A stretch of 64,000 nucleotides of DNA from Candidatus Cloacimonetes bacterium HGW-Cloacimonetes-3. GTDB lineage: Bacteria; Cloacimonadota; Cloacimonadia; Cloacimonadales; Cloacimonadaceae. Of the stretch, positions 1-10,059 are shown piece after piece. Both the position numbers and the translations under genes were made by a program. The notes below the pieces were generated by a model. The model saw only the letters and a program-made list of their open reading frames with translations, searched no databases and was not told where the DNA came from. How positions within the stretch are numbered: the first letter of the stretch is position 1; each line of letters starts with the position of its first letter. Location of the stretch: assembly GCA_002840645.1 (NCBI GenBank), contig PHBO01000006.1, positions 1 to 64,000 on the forward strand, given 5' to 3'.

Positions 1-64
1 ACAATTCCCTAACAATTCCCTAACAATTCCCTAACGGCGTTAGGGAATTGTTAGGGAATCGTTA
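1..64. repeat. Palindromic repeat family A, copy 1 (11-bp units)
   Basis: Three head-to-tail copies of the 11-mer ACAATTCCCTA start at 1, 12 and 23. A 3-nt centre (36-38) follows, then two inverted copies at 39-60. Positions 14-35 pair with 39-60 at 21 of 22 positions, so the element could form a 22-bp stem. The first unit may continue off the window edge. A second copy lies at 57326-57390. Confidence 0.9.
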
Positions 65-258
65 TAGCGATATTAAAGAAAACAGCAAGGTAAAAGATAG
101 AGCTTACAAGGGTGTTTTACAGTATTTGGGAAACACCGGCAAGGTAATGGCAACATGCCACCAAGCCGTTTTGGATGTTCGCTTTCTAATACTACGCGGT
201 TGCACTATCAGGACTACGGCTTATATTGTAAGTAATAACTTGAAGAAAGGATACAAAG
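65..258. other. Intergenic leader upstream of trx
   Basis: No convincing gene is visible here. A possible 75-codon frame begins inside the palindrome and resembles nothing recognisable, so it is treated as chance. The stretch around 127-150 (GGGAAACACCGGCAAGGTAATG) resembles the sequence just after the second family A copy near 57397-57416, so similarity may extend past the palindrome itself. Confidence 0.4.
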
Positions 259-570
259 ATGATAATCGAGCTTGATGATCTAAATTATGATGACGTGGTT
301 AGTGGTAGTGCTGTCTTGATAGATTTCTGGGCACCTTGGTGCGGACCCTGTAACCTTTTGGCTCCCAAGATAGAAGAAATTGCCAAAGAAATGGCTGGTA
401 TTGTTATTGGAAAAGTGAATGTGGACGATTACCCTGAACTTGCGGGGAAGCATGGAGTGATGAGTATTCCAACCCTAAAATTCTATAAGGAAGGAAAGGA
501 AATGGACAGTTCCGTTGGGGTGGTTTCCAAAAGTGTAATCTTGAAGAAATTGGAACTGCTCCTGATTTGA
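259..570 (+). CDS. trx: Thioredoxin
   Basis: A cytoplasmic dithiol-disulfide oxidoreductase of 103 residues, the normal length of a single-domain thioredoxin. The redox motif WCGPC is at residues 27-31 and follows the usual F-W-A-x-W strand. The cis-proline loop (S-I-P-T) and the K-F-Y-K-x-G strand after it are present. A Shine-Dalgarno AAAGGA precedes the ATG. It would reduce protein disulfides and feed reductases such as ribonucleotide reductase, but no thioredoxin reductase lies in the window. The next gene follows after 77 nt and may be cotranscribed. Confidence 0.95.
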   Translation: MIIELDDLNYDDVVSGSAVLIDFWAPWCGPCNLLAPKIEEIAKEMAGIVIGKVNVDDYPELAGKHGVMSIPTLKFYKEGKEMDSSVGVVSKSVILKKLELLLI

Positions 571-610
571 AAGATATTGCTTGTCAGCTTTAGGCAAGTT
601 CAAAATTATG

Positions 611-640
611 TCCTCTTGGGTGTTACTACCACCGAGAGGA
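611..640 (+). promoter_or_regulatory. Hairpin overlapping the ribosome-binding site
   Basis: TCCTCTTGG (611-619) can pair with CCGAGAGGA (632-640), giving 9 bp with one G-U pair and a 12-nt loop. The 3' arm contains GAGAGGA, the Shine-Dalgarno sequence of the GTG-start gene at 648. When formed, the hairpin would hide that site. It has no U-tract after it, so it is a poor terminator candidate. Confidence 0.35.
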
Positions 641-647
641 ATAATAA

Positions 648-1535
648 GTGCCTAATAAGAAGTTAGTTAATAAGATAGAATACTATAGTTTCAGAGCTTG
701 GTTAGCCGGATTTAGCTTGCTGCCTCGCTGCGTGGTGAGGAATGTGTTGATGTTTCTTTTCGCGGCGATTGGTTATGGGGTGGGAATACGCAAAAAGGTT
801 GCCTTGAAGCAGTTACAGAAGGTATATCCCAATACCGCTGAATACAAATTGAAAACAATCCTCAAGCAATTGTATCGTAATATGGCTTTAATGGTGCAGG
901 AAATGTACCTGACCAGCGACAAAGACCTGTTATCGATGACTAAGATAACAGGCAAAGAGCATGTGGATGAAGCTCTGTCTCTCGGCAGAGGAGCTATATT
1001 AGCTACAGCACATTTTGGCAACTGGGAAGCCGCAAGGATATTACCAATGGTTGGCATTCCCTTAAGTGTGATCACTAAAACACAGCGCAATAAATTGTTC
1101 GATGAATACACAAATGAGCTGCGCGAACGGAGTGGGCTGAAAGTTATCAACATGAAGCGAGGGCTAAGAGATATTATTCACCAGCTTGCCGAGGGTAGAA
1201 TAGTGGCAATACTGATGGATCAGAATGCCGGGAAATCTGGCTTGATGATGGATTTCCTTGGTTACCCTGCATCCCACTGGAAGGGCGTAGCAAAGATATC
1301 ATTGCGATACAAAGTGCCTATTGTAACAGGTTTTGCCCGACGTGTTGATAACGGATTGATTCAATTTGAATTTCACAAGCCAATCTTGCACGAAGAATTG
1401 GAAGATTGCGAAGCTAACTACCGGATTGTTCTGGAAGAAGTAAACCAAATCATCGAATCACAAATCAGGCAATATCCCGATCAGTGGTTTTGGGTGCACA
1501 AAAGGTGGAAAAATGCTTATGATATGTTTGCTTAG
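648..1535 (+). CDS. Lysophospholipid / lipid A-type acyltransferase
   Basis: A 295-residue member of the LpxL/HtrB acyltransferase family, inner-membrane enzymes that move an acyl chain onto lipid A precursors or related lipids. The catalytic H-x4-E motif appears as HFGNWE near residue 125, after a hydrophobic N-terminal segment. MDQNAGKSG and the C-terminal PDQWFWVHKRWK, a family hallmark, are also present. The GTG start at 648 has GAGAGGA seven bases upstream. The exact acceptor cannot be told from sequence; an LpxL/LpxM-like lipid A role is the likeliest in a Gram-negative cell. Confidence 0.85.
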   Translation: MPNKKLVNKIEYYSFRAWLAGFSLLPRCVVRNVLMFLFAAIGYGVGIRKKVALKQLQKVYPNTAEYKLKTILKQLYRNMALMVQEMYLTSDKDLLSMTKITGKEHVDEALSLGRGAILATAHFGNWEAARILPMVGIPLSVITKTQRNKLFDEYTNELRERSGLKVINMKRGLRDIIHQLAEGRIVAILMDQNAGKSGLMMDFLGYPASHWKGVAKISLRYKVPIVTGFARRVDNGLIQFEFHKPILHEELEDCEANYRIVLEEVNQIIESQIRQYPDQWFWVHKRWKNAYDMFA

Positions 1536-1586
1536 CAGGTTGCAGGTGTCAGGTTACAGGTGGCAGACTTCAGGGGAGTGTGGCAG
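1536..1586 (+). repeat. Short dispersed repeat family D, copy 1
   Basis: An imperfect tandem built on GCAGGTGTCAGGTTACAGG units lies directly after the stop codon at 1535. A related block in opposite orientation occurs at 36688-36740. The two share the order GGTTA..GGTGGCAG..ACTTCAGG. Confidence 0.55.
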
Positions 1587-1616
1587 TTTTAGCGATGCAA
1601 TAAGTGGAGCAAAAAG

Positions 1617-4600
1617 ATGTACATAGACCATCGATATGAAGTTCTGGAGAGCCTTGGATCCGGTTCATGGGCAAATGTGTTTAAAGTGCGGGATGTACGC
1701 ACGAATAACATCTATACTCTGAAATTGTTCCAATATCTGGCATCAGACGAGCTATATTCGCATTTCAGTGCTGAGGAAATGCATCACATAACTAAGATTG
1801 AACACCCAAACTTAAATCATGTGATTGATTTTGGACATGTTGGTGATCATATATACTACATCAGCGATTATTTTGAGGGTAAGACCCTTGCTAATTTCCG
1901 CTTCAGTAAGTCGAAAGTAAACCAAATTTTTGATATTGCTGTGCAAACCTGTTACGCGTTGCATGCCCTGCACATCCAAAACATTTTACATAAAGACCTT
2001 AAGCTTGAAAACGTACTTTATCGTATTGAGGCAAAATCATTAATCCTCAAACTGATTGATTTTGGTTTTACTAAGATAGACACAACCAAGGATACTCAAA
2101 TGGTTTCCGGCACATTGCCGTATCTGGCACCGGAGATATTCTTAGGAAAACCTGCAAGTAAAGCCAGCGATTTCTATGCATTGGGTGTGATCCTATACCG
2201 ATTGACAACAGGTAGCTTTCCCTTTAGCGTGGATCAGATAAATACTCTTATCACCGGCGGGCATCAGTACTTTATCCCCAATTTTCCCAGTGAATTGAAC
2301 AAGGATATCCCGCCGACACTGGAAAAGTTCATCTTGCGCTTGTTAGAGAGAAACCCGGATAACCGTTTTAGCAGCAGCGAAGAAATTGTATCATACGTAA
2401 ACCGTATCCACCATCAGGAATATCCTTTTTCGGCAGAATGGTCGATGATCAACACATTACGCTTTAATAGCTACATTGTACGCGAGAAATACTCTCATCA
2501 ACTGCTGGATTTCATACCTGCACTGGAAAGTAGCAATGGGAAGATCGTGTCGGTCATTGGGGGAGATGGTCTTGGTAAGGATAATATTCTGTCTCTGTTT
2601 CGCTATCACTTATTAGGCGGCCAGTATTTTATTTTTGACTACGAGTGTTCCAGAACCGAGCACGAAGCTTTTTTTGCTCTGATTAAAGAATTCGTGAGGT
2701 CTCTGGGTAAAGTGGAAATAGAGCAGTACGCAAGCCTGAAGCAAATATCCGAAAAACTACGAAGATACTTGTTCGATTCTGAGCAGGAAGCCAAAGCCGT
2801 CAGCCAAACTGTAACAGATTTGAAAATTGATTTTGAATCTGTAAAGAGCTTGCTGATTGATATCTCAGCTCGAAAACCTATAATCTTCATCATACGTAAT
2901 TTTCAGCATGTGCATCGGCACACGATTGACTTTATTAACTTCATATCACCTTTCATCATAAACCAAAGGATTATAGTAACTCTTTCCTGTAATGACTATA
3001 ACAAAATCAACCAAATTAATCATACTGTTATGGTGAACATTCCATCCCTTAGTATGGATGAGAGCAAAGCTTATACCAACAGACTACTTCCTGTTTCTGC
3101 TCCAAGTGAGATTGTAGAGGGTCTATATCACAGATCAGCCGGCAATCCCCAATTTATAAAAGAGATACTTATTGATCTGGCGCAGAAAAAGAAGATTTAC
3201 TCTGATGATAAAGTCCACTTCCCTGAAGATTTAACAAGCTATACGATGCCTTCGAGATTGATACATTCTGTATATTCTCGCTTAAGCCATATTACTACCA
3301 CAAATTATACTCATTTACAGAAGCTCAGTATCGTGCAAACCCCATTAACCAGAGAGTTGATAAGCTACATCACCAAGGCAAGCGATCAGGAACTATACAA
3401 TCTCTTAAATGACAGCACTTATAACGAGATCATCATTAAACAAGGCAAGTGCTATTTCTTTGCTTTTGCAGAAGCAAAACAGCGCTTGTACGATGAATGT
3501 GCAGTGAAGCTACATGTTCTGGTATCAAAGCGGGTTTTAAAATTTTACAGCAATAAAGACATGCTGGATATAAATACCTGCGAGGGCATTATAAAGAATG
3601 CTCTGCTTGCGGGAGACTTGCTTTCCGTACGGCAATATTATTTGAAACTGTATCATTTGTCTAACAGCGAACATGAACAAGAAAGAGCTTATGATGCGAT
3701 TTTAAATGTGTTACAGTTGGACTTGAATTCCGACCTTGGAATCCCTTTAAGTGATATAATCAGTGATATATACAAATTCCACGACAAAATGGATACTACA
3801 GGCTTTTTCGATAAAGCTCTTTATATGTTTGAAGATAAACCGGGGGCAGAAAAGAAAGATTCTAAACCTGAGATTGCTCCCTTAGCCCAGGGGCAGTTTC
3901 TTGCCTTGCCGGACATATTCGAAAAGTACTTCTTGTTAGGCGCAATAAGGCTTATGGCAGAAGATATGGATATGGCACTTGAATATCTTACCCAAGCAGA
4001 AAAATATGTATCTACAGGTAAACAACAACTGCTGATATGGCTTTACTTGGTTCAAATCTATGGGAAAAAAGATATAAGCAAGATGAAAAAGTACCTCGAT
4101 CTGGCTCAAAAACAACAAAAGTCTCTGGATTTGAAAATTGCTTTTACAGACAGGCTTGCTGTTTACTATTCATTGATAAAAGATCCAGACCGGGCGATAA
4201 AAACTATTGAGGATTATCTTGTCTCCATACCACCTGAGCATGACCCCAAAGTTATGATCCGTCTCGCTGCAATGCACAACGATTTAGGAGTGTTTTACAG
4301 CGAGCAAAAGAACATTGAAGAAGCCGACGAACACCTGTTTGCAGCATTAAGTATCTGGAAGCGGTACAATGTTAAGCGATATTTGGGCTTGATATACAAC
4401 AATATCTCTGATTTGTTTCTCAAGCAAGGAATAACGCTGCTTTCAGAGCACTATTCAGAAATGGGCTACCACCATGCAGACGAGCTGAATCAAACTATGA
4501 CAAAAGCATTAGCTCTGTTGAACCAGGGTGAAGCTAAGATAAAAATGGGTGATTTTCTGAGCGCAGAAGCCAAATTGCTTGAATGCAAGGATTTGGTGTT

Positions 4601-7139
4601 GTCCAAAAATAGCAGCACATACTTGTTATCGGTGAAAAGAAACCTCGCCTTAGCTAAAAGCAAGATCATTGGTTTTGGGCACTACTTTCGCTTTATCCAA
4701 GATACTGAACCGGAATTGATTGCCGGTAACATAATGGAGATAACCCCTCTTGTAAAAACATATTTCTATTACTTGAACGAAATGTCCAACACCAAAAAGC
4801 TGAAGAAGCTGATTCATAAGAATGTTCAGATAAACTACAAGCATATTCATGAAGAAGAGTTTTACCATAATGTACTTAGCCTGATTGCGCTATCAGAGAA
4901 GGATTTCGAAACCGCTCTCAGCGAGTTGAAGCTTGCTATGCGCCATGCAGGTGAGGTTAATAATAATTATGCTATTGCAGTGTTTTATGTGCTCCAAATC
5001 TCATGTTATTATGGCTTGAATGACGTAACCCGAGCCAGAGAATTGATAGAGTTAGCACTGCCTATTATTAAAGAAAACCAGTACCGTTACTGGCTATGCA
5101 AGCTGGATATTTTAAGGGTGAAGCTGGACTTGTTGATACCGGATATTCCATTGCGGGAATTGCTGCGGGTAGTTGAGGGCTTCATAATGCAGTGGCGGGA
5201 ATATCAATATTATCAGCTAAACATAGAGCTGTACCAGATCAAAATACAGATACTTATTGAGCTGAAACAGGATAACTTAGCATCAGAATGCTATCAAAAC
5301 TATCGGAAATATCTGGAAGAGATAACCTTGGATATTAGCCCGGATGATAAGCAGAACTATCTTCAAGTTAACTTGTACAGTATAACCGCCATTAGAAAGT
5401 TTGATCTTGTGCCCATTGTATCCCGAGTAAAAGACCTGCGCCATAAGTGGAACGAGATGCTTTATAACATAGCTAATGTTTATAATGTGGAACGGATAAA
5501 GTTCTTGGTAGAGAAAGGGCTAAGCCAAGTTCTCTCACCTTGGAAGTTTAAACTAATGCAGTACTCTGAAAAAATTCAGAACTACACTTGCTTTCAAAGC
5601 TATAATACAGATATGGATAGTTTCATTGATGCAGGTTATGTTCCATTCATAGATAAGGCATTTAAATCCGATAACTTAGTGATGTTTGAAGCAAATGGAA
5701 ATCATCTGATGATAGTTCCATTTCAAAGCGGATCGAAGCGGATAGGGTTCCTGCTACTATCGGATAATGGTGAAATGGAATACACGAAGCAAGAAATGTC
5801 CATTATGCGGAATGTAAAGCAACATCTAACTGCTCTAATTATCAGAATTCAGGATTATGGGCAGATTACCAAGCGTATCGAGAAAATGAACCAGCTTATG
5901 TTGATAACGCATGAGCTTATGCGGATAGTGGACATTAACGATCTGGAGCATGAAATAGTATCTGCTTTTATTGATTTCACTAATAGCACCAGAGGATTTC
6001 TGATAAAACGCGATAGCGATGGTAATAACATCTACAAGGTTCAGTTAAACAACGCCAAACAAATCTTGCCAACCGTGTCGGGGCTTAGTAAAACTGCTTT
6101 AAGCCTAAGCCAGAATACAAGAGAGATGATCTCAACCTTCAATGCGGTGGAAGATAGCCGTTTTAAGAGTGCAATCAGCGTACAGGATTATATCTTACAC
6201 ACTATCTTCTGTGCACCGATTATGGTGGACAATACAATATTTGGCTATATTTATCTGGATAACATCGATGATAACGGTAGAGATATGTACCTAAACCCAG
6301 AGATAATAAGTCTATTGATGGAACAAACCACTATTGCTTTGAAGAATGCTATGCTATATGAAAACCTGTTAACCAAAAATAGTGAGTTAAATGCATTCGA
6401 AATGCTTAAGGATGAGTTCATGGCTATTGTTTCTCACGAACTGAATACGCCTCTCACAACATTGCAGGGGCATATCTCGCGCTTGAAACGCAATTTGTAT
6501 GCAGACGAAGAAGAAAGAAAGGAAATCCTGAATAAAGTAGAGGGTTCGGTAAAGAAACTGATTCTGACTACTAACGATATAACCACAATGAACACCTATA
6601 ATCTGAAGAAAACTCTTACCCTCGCACCACTATCGATAGAAGAGATATTGGAGTTAATCCAGCAGGAAGTGGAGATATTGTCCAGAAAGAGAAAGATGTT
6701 TATCCGGCTGGAGATTGAAAAAGACCTACCAAACCTGAAGGCTAATTGGGAGGCAATGCATCTGATGATTTACAACTTAGTGCTGAATGCAATTCGCTTC
6801 ACCAATGATTTTGGTACAGTTACTATTGGTGCCCGGCGTTCTGCTTTTCAACAAGAAAAAATAGATGGTAAGGAAAGCATTGTTCTGTATGTGCAGGATA
6901 ATGGGATTGGGATTCCTGAGTTTCAATTGAAAAATGTGTTTCGGAAATTCTATGAGCTTAATGAGATTTATGCCCATAAATCCGGTACAATTGAATATCG
7001 TAGTAGTGGTCTTGGCTTAGGTCTATCCACCTCAAAAAGAATCGCAGAATTACACGGTGGTAATATCTGGATTAAGAGTAAGGAAAATGAAGGTACTACA
7101 GTGTTTATTACTATTCCTCTAAAAAGTGCTAATAGGTAG
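1617..7139 (+). CDS. Hybrid Ser/Thr protein kinase - AAA-like - TPR - GAF - histidine kinase
   Basis: A 1,840-residue sensor kinase. The N-terminal Hanks kinase (about 6-270) has the glycine loop GSGSWANV, Y-T-L-K, catalytic loop HKDLKLEN, DFG and APE, so it looks active. A STAND/AAA-like module follows (from about 300), but its P-loop reads GGDGLGKD (K321, then Asp in place of Ser/Thr) and the Walker B strand PIIFIIRNFQHV lacks the acidic pair. A long helical TPR-like region spans about 780-1330. A weak and then a clear GAF domain follow (second about 1439-1583). The histidine kinase has H-box SHELNTPL (H1607), N-box LNAIRFT, DNGIGIP and GLGLGLSTS. There is no transmembrane segment and no receiver domain. 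The architecture resembles multi-domain kinases of cyanobacteria and myxobacteria. It heads a tight gene run with envelope proteins. Confidence 0.9.
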   Translation: MYIDHRYEVLESLGSGSWANVFKVRDVRTNNIYTLKLFQYLASDELYSHFSAEEMHHITKIEHPNLNHVIDFGHVGDHIYYISDYFEGKTLANFRFSKSKVNQIFDIAVQTCYALHALHIQNILHKDLKLENVLYRIEAKSLILKLIDFGFTKIDTTKDTQMVSGTLPYLAPEIFLGKPASKASDFYALGVILYRLTTGSFPFSVDQINTLITGGHQYFIPNFPSELNKDIPPTLEKFILRLLERNPDNRFSSSEEIVSYVNRIHHQEYPFSAEWSMINTLRFNSYIVREKYSHQLLDFIPALESSNGKIVSVIGGDGLGKDNILSLFRYHLLGGQYFIFDYECSRTEHEAFFALIKEFVRSLGKVEIEQYASLKQISEKLRRYLFDSEQEAKAVSQTVTDLKIDFESVKSLLIDISARKPIIFIIRNFQHVHRHTIDFINFISPFIINQRIIVTLSCNDYNKINQINHTVMVNIPSLSMDESKAYTNRLLPVSAPSEIVEGLYHRSAGNPQFIKEILIDLAQKKKIYSDDKVHFPEDLTSYTMPSRLIHSVYSRLSHITTTNYTHLQKLSIVQTPLTRELISYITKASDQELYNLLNDSTYNEIIIKQGKCYFFAFAEAKQRLYDECAVKLHVLVSKRVLKFYSNKDMLDINTCEGIIKNALLAGDLLSVRQYYLKLYHLSNSEHEQERAYDAILNVLQLDLNSDLGIPLSDIISDIYKFHDKMDTTGFFDKALYMFEDKPGAEKKDSKPEIAPLAQGQFLALPDIFEKYFLLGAIRLMAEDMDMALEYLTQAEKYVSTGKQQLLIWLYLVQIYGKKDISKMKKYLDLAQKQQKSLDLKIAFTDRLAVYYSLIKDPDRAIKTIEDYLVSIPPEHDPKVMIRLAAMHNDLGVFYSEQKNIEEADEHLFAALSIWKRYNVKRYLGLIYNNISDLFLKQGITLLSEHYSEMGYHHADELNQTMTKALALLNQGEAKIKMGDFLSAEAKLLECKDLVLSKNSSTYLLSVKRNLALAKSKIIGFGHYFRFIQDTEPELIAGNIMEITPLVKTYFYYLNEMSNTKKLKKLIHKNVQINYKHIHEEEFYHNVLSLIALSEKDFETALSELKLAMRHAGEVNNNYAIAVFYVLQISCYYGLNDVTRARELIELALPIIKENQYRYWLCKLDILRVKLDLLIPDIPLRELLRVVEGFIMQWREYQYYQLNIELYQIKIQILIELKQDNLASECYQNYRKYLEEITLDISPDDKQNYLQVNLYSITAIRKFDLVPIVSRVKDLRHKWNEMLYNIANVYNVERIKFLVEKGLSQVLSPWKFKLMQYSEKIQNYTCFQSYNTDMDSFIDAGYVPFIDKAFKSDNLVMFEANGNHLMIVPFQSGSKRIGFLLLSDNGEMEYTKQEMSIMRNVKQHLTALIIRIQDYGQITKRIEKMNQLMLITHELMRIVDINDLEHEIVSAFIDFTNSTRGFLIKRDSDGNNIYKVQLNNAKQILPTVSGLSKTALSLSQNTREMISTFNAVEDSRFKSAISVQDYILHTIFCAPIMVDNTIFGYIYLDNIDDNGRDMYLNPEIISLLMEQTTIALKNAMLYENLLTKNSELNAFEMLKDEFMAIVSHELNTPLTTLQGHISRLKRNLYADEEERKEILNKVEGSVKKLILTTNDITTMNTYNLKKTLTLAPLSIEEILELIQQEVEILSRKRKMFIRLEIEKDLPNLKANWEAMHLMIYNLVLNAIRFTNDFGTVTIGARRSAFQQEKIDGKESIVLYVQDNGIGIPEFQLKNVFRKFYELNEIYAHKSGTIEYRSSGLGLGLSTSKRIAELHGGNIWIKSKENEGTTVFITIPLKSANR

Positions 7140-7143
7140 AAAC

Positions 7144-10059
7144 ATGCTTAAAAAAATGATCTGTGTATTCGTCGTAGTTTTCATTAGTGTAAATGCTATG
7201 GCTCAGCGTAAAAATGGGACCATACTGGCTGTAAGTACGCAAGAACAATATGCCTATCGCTATATCGTGGAACTCTATGATACCGGAGATAATGTGTCTC
7301 TTGCAAAAGAAACGTATCAATTCCAGGCATTGTACCCTAATTCAGTTTATCTGCCCTATGTACGGTTTATTGATGCAAATCTCTCATTAGAAGCCGGTGA
7401 TAACCAGAAAGCTCAGAGAATATACACCGAATTGCTAACGGATGGTTCTATCAAAGAGCTTAGGGCAGAATTACTACTGAATTTCGCTATCAGTCTAAAA
7501 CAAAGCGGTGATTATGCAAAAGCTATGAACCTCTTGCAGAGGATTGACAGTGAGGTGGCTGACCCCACATACAGCGCAGAGGCAGCCATTCAACGAGCAG
7601 CCATTTATTACAAACAAGGACAGTATTTCTCTGCAGAACGTGCTTACCGCGTGGCATTAAGCTACTTCCCCAACGACAATGAACTCCAGCTTGGATTGTT
7701 CTCTTGTTTGGTGAAGCTGCAAAAAGATGAAGAAGCACTGGGTTTGTTGTGGAGCCAAGACCCTTCATCAACAACCTACAGGCAGTTTTTACCCATCTGG
7801 TTGGAATACCTGTTAGCAAACGAACGATATAATGATTTTGATACTTTCATGAAAAACAACGTTCTTGGTGCGGCAACGAAAACAACGGTTATATACGACA
7901 TATGCATAAGAAGGGCTTTACTTAAAGGCGATTATGCTGCTGCTGATTCTATCTTAGCAATAACAGGAACTCCAAATTCACATTTCTTGTTCTATAAAAC
8001 TCTTGTGCTGCAATCAAGAGGAGAATTTAACCTTTCAGAAGCAAATTTTCGCACCTTAGTGAAAGATCCTGATCCGGAAGTATCAATTCCTTCTTATCTT
8101 GAGAGCCTTAAGTTTCTTTATAAATCTGAACCTCTATCAGCCATAACTCAGCTAACCAATTTCATCAAGACATCGCCGAGTAATGTTAAGAAAACTGAGA
8201 TGTATTACACGCTTGGCTACTTCTGTTATAATATGAAAGATTATTCGGAAGCTATTAAGCAACTAAGCTTGGCAAAACAGTTTGATATGGGCAGAGAGCT
8301 AAGCTCCAGAATAGACATGTTAATAGCTGAATCATGGCTTGCCTTAGGGCGCACAGATTTGGCAATGGATGCATTCAATAAGTTTCTCAATCAATATACT
8401 GAAAGCTCTAATTCAGATAAAGCACTATTTCACATAGGTTATATCAACTTTACCCGTAAAGACTACTCTCAAGCAAAACAAGCACTTACGAGGTTAACAG
8501 TTAACTATCCCCAATCCACGTATTTCAAAGATGCAATCTTTTATCAGGGAGAAATGGATTTCTATTTAGCTAATTACAACGTTGCCTTACAGAGTTACCT
8601 GAAGCTAAATCAGATTAACTCCAAGAACAATGCAGTATCCTTGCGTATTGCCCAAGTGTATTACTACTTGGGTGATTATGCGAAAGCAGAGCAGTATATC
8701 GGAGAGCTTCTGCCTTCATACGAATCATGCATATTAAAGGGTAATATATTAGTTACGCATCGAAACTATACATCCGCAATAGAGCAGTTTCTGTTAGCAG
8801 AAAGCTTTGCCGAAGAGCCGTTACGGAAGGCAGAAGCACAGAGCTACAGAGCCTTGTGTTTGTATCAATTGAAGCGCTATAAGGAAGCATCGGCACTCTA
8901 CCTCAAACTATTCAATGCCAAAGAGAGCCAGGATACCTACCTGTTCTTATCTGCTAAATCTGCATATGCGGCACAGGATTACAATCAGGCATTACAGTTA
9001 TTCGACACATTTATAGATGAATACCCAAATTCGCAGCTATTCCTGTCTGCTCTTAGCAATATGGCAAATTCATACTACAACATGGGTAATTACATGCAGG
9101 CGGTAGAAGATTGGATAAATATCCTTAAACGCTTTCGCAATAGCGTTAATTTCAGCGATAGTGAATTAGCTATAGTAAAAGATGCTTTATTAGGGATTGA
9201 TCTCGGTATAAAGAGGCTTGATGGGCTGGAGATAACTGATGATCTGATCTCATTGCCCGATACTTTTTCAAGTGAGTTCATTAAGTTTGAGATAAATTTG
9301 ATACTTCTCAAATCCTATGCTTCAAACGATAGATGGGCAGATATTATTGCATCTGCAGAAAAAATCAGGAGTGAGTACCCTCAAAGAAATACAGATGAAG
9401 TAGCCATGCTAATGGTTAAGAGCTATATTGAGATGAATCAATATGAAGAAGCGGATACCTTACTTTCGGAGATATATCAGCTGGGTAACAGTAATGAAGC
9501 ATTGCTCAAGTGGGCAGAACTGGAAATGCTAACAGGTAATTATACGTCGGCATTGAACAAGTATAAGCAGTCATTCGTTACTAATCCTATAACAGACACA
9601 TGGTTGAGCATGTTGGAATGCTCTTCTAAGCTGGAATTCATCGAATTCGATGAGTTATGGTCTCTTGGGTCTCAATTTGGGGATTCACAGGCAATAGCAG
9701 GCAGATACAGATTAAACCAGTTATACATGGGCGAGCGCTTCAATGAAGCGGGAATCCTTGCGACCAGCATGTTAAATAATAGTCTATCTACTCTGGATCA
9801 TGCTCAGGCTTTTCTAATTCTCGGTTTGATAGATTTCCAGAATCAAAACTATAGTGCTTGCATCGCTTCACTCAAACGAGTTATACTTTTATTCCCGGAA
9901 TTCCCTGAGGTTCGCAAAAGCGCGATAATCCATACAATTAAAGCTCAGATAGCCAGCGGGGCAATTACGGAAGCGGAAATGCATCTAAACTTATATGCCA
10001 GAGATCTGGATTTGGAAACACTCACCGAATTGAATCAGTTAGTGGAGAAAGCCAAATGA
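7144..10059 (+). CDS. Secreted TPR-repeat protein
   Basis: About 971 residues with an N-terminal signal peptide (MLKKMICVFVVVFISVNAMAQ, one residue over the usual minimum) and then almost entirely tetratricopeptide-type helical repeats, with many A-x-x-x-Y/F and YP-x-S patterns. This is the layout of periplasmic or outer-membrane-associated scaffold proteins such as BamD/YbgF-like TPR proteins. A GTG at 7126 would overlap the kinase gene, but the ATG at 7144 places the signal peptide at the N-terminus and is preferred. The stop overlaps the next start by 4 nt (ATGA), so it is translationally coupled to the barrel protein. No enzyme motif is seen. Confidence 0.8.
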   Translation: MLKKMICVFVVVFISVNAMAQRKNGTILAVSTQEQYAYRYIVELYDTGDNVSLAKETYQFQALYPNSVYLPYVRFIDANLSLEAGDNQKAQRIYTELLTDGSIKELRAELLLNFAISLKQSGDYAKAMNLLQRIDSEVADPTYSAEAAIQRAAIYYKQGQYFSAERAYRVALSYFPNDNELQLGLFSCLVKLQKDEEALGLLWSQDPSSTTYRQFLPIWLEYLLANERYNDFDTFMKNNVLGAATKTTVIYDICIRRALLKGDYAAADSILAITGTPNSHFLFYKTLVLQSRGEFNLSEANFRTLVKDPDPEVSIPSYLESLKFLYKSEPLSAITQLTNFIKTSPSNVKKTEMYYTLGYFCYNMKDYSEAIKQLSLAKQFDMGRELSSRIDMLIAESWLALGRTDLAMDAFNKFLNQYTESSNSDKALFHIGYINFTRKDYSQAKQALTRLTVNYPQSTYFKDAIFYQGEMDFYLANYNVALQSYLKLNQINSKNNAVSLRIAQVYYYLGDYAKAEQYIGELLPSYESCILKGNILVTHRNYTSAIEQFLLAESFAEEPLRKAEAQSYRALCLYQLKRYKEASALYLKLFNAKESQDTYLFLSAKSAYAAQDYNQALQLFDTFIDEYPNSQLFLSALSNMANSYYNMGNYMQAVEDWINILKRFRNSVNFSDSELAIVKDALLGIDLGIKRLDGLEITDDLISLPDTFSSEFIKFEINLILLKSYASNDRWADIIASAEKIRSEYPQRNTDEVAMLMVKSYIEMNQYEEADTLLSEIYQLGNSNEALLKWAELEMLTGNYTSALNKYKQSFVTNPITDTWLSMLECSSKLEFIEFDELWSLGSQFGDSQAIAGRYRLNQLYMGERFNEAGILATSMLNNSLSTLDHAQAFLILGLIDFQNQNYSACIASLKRVILLFPEFPEVRKSAIIHTIKAQIASGAITEAEMHLNLYARDLDLETLTELNQLVEKAK

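Noticed and set aside
1-64. CRISPR-like array
   Set aside because: The units are 11 bp, contiguous and inverted, with no spacers and no cas genes.
48-275. Possible 75-codon gene starting inside the first palindrome
   Set aside because: Its start lies in repeat sequence, it overlaps trx, no ribosome-binding site or family is seen, and its composition looks random.
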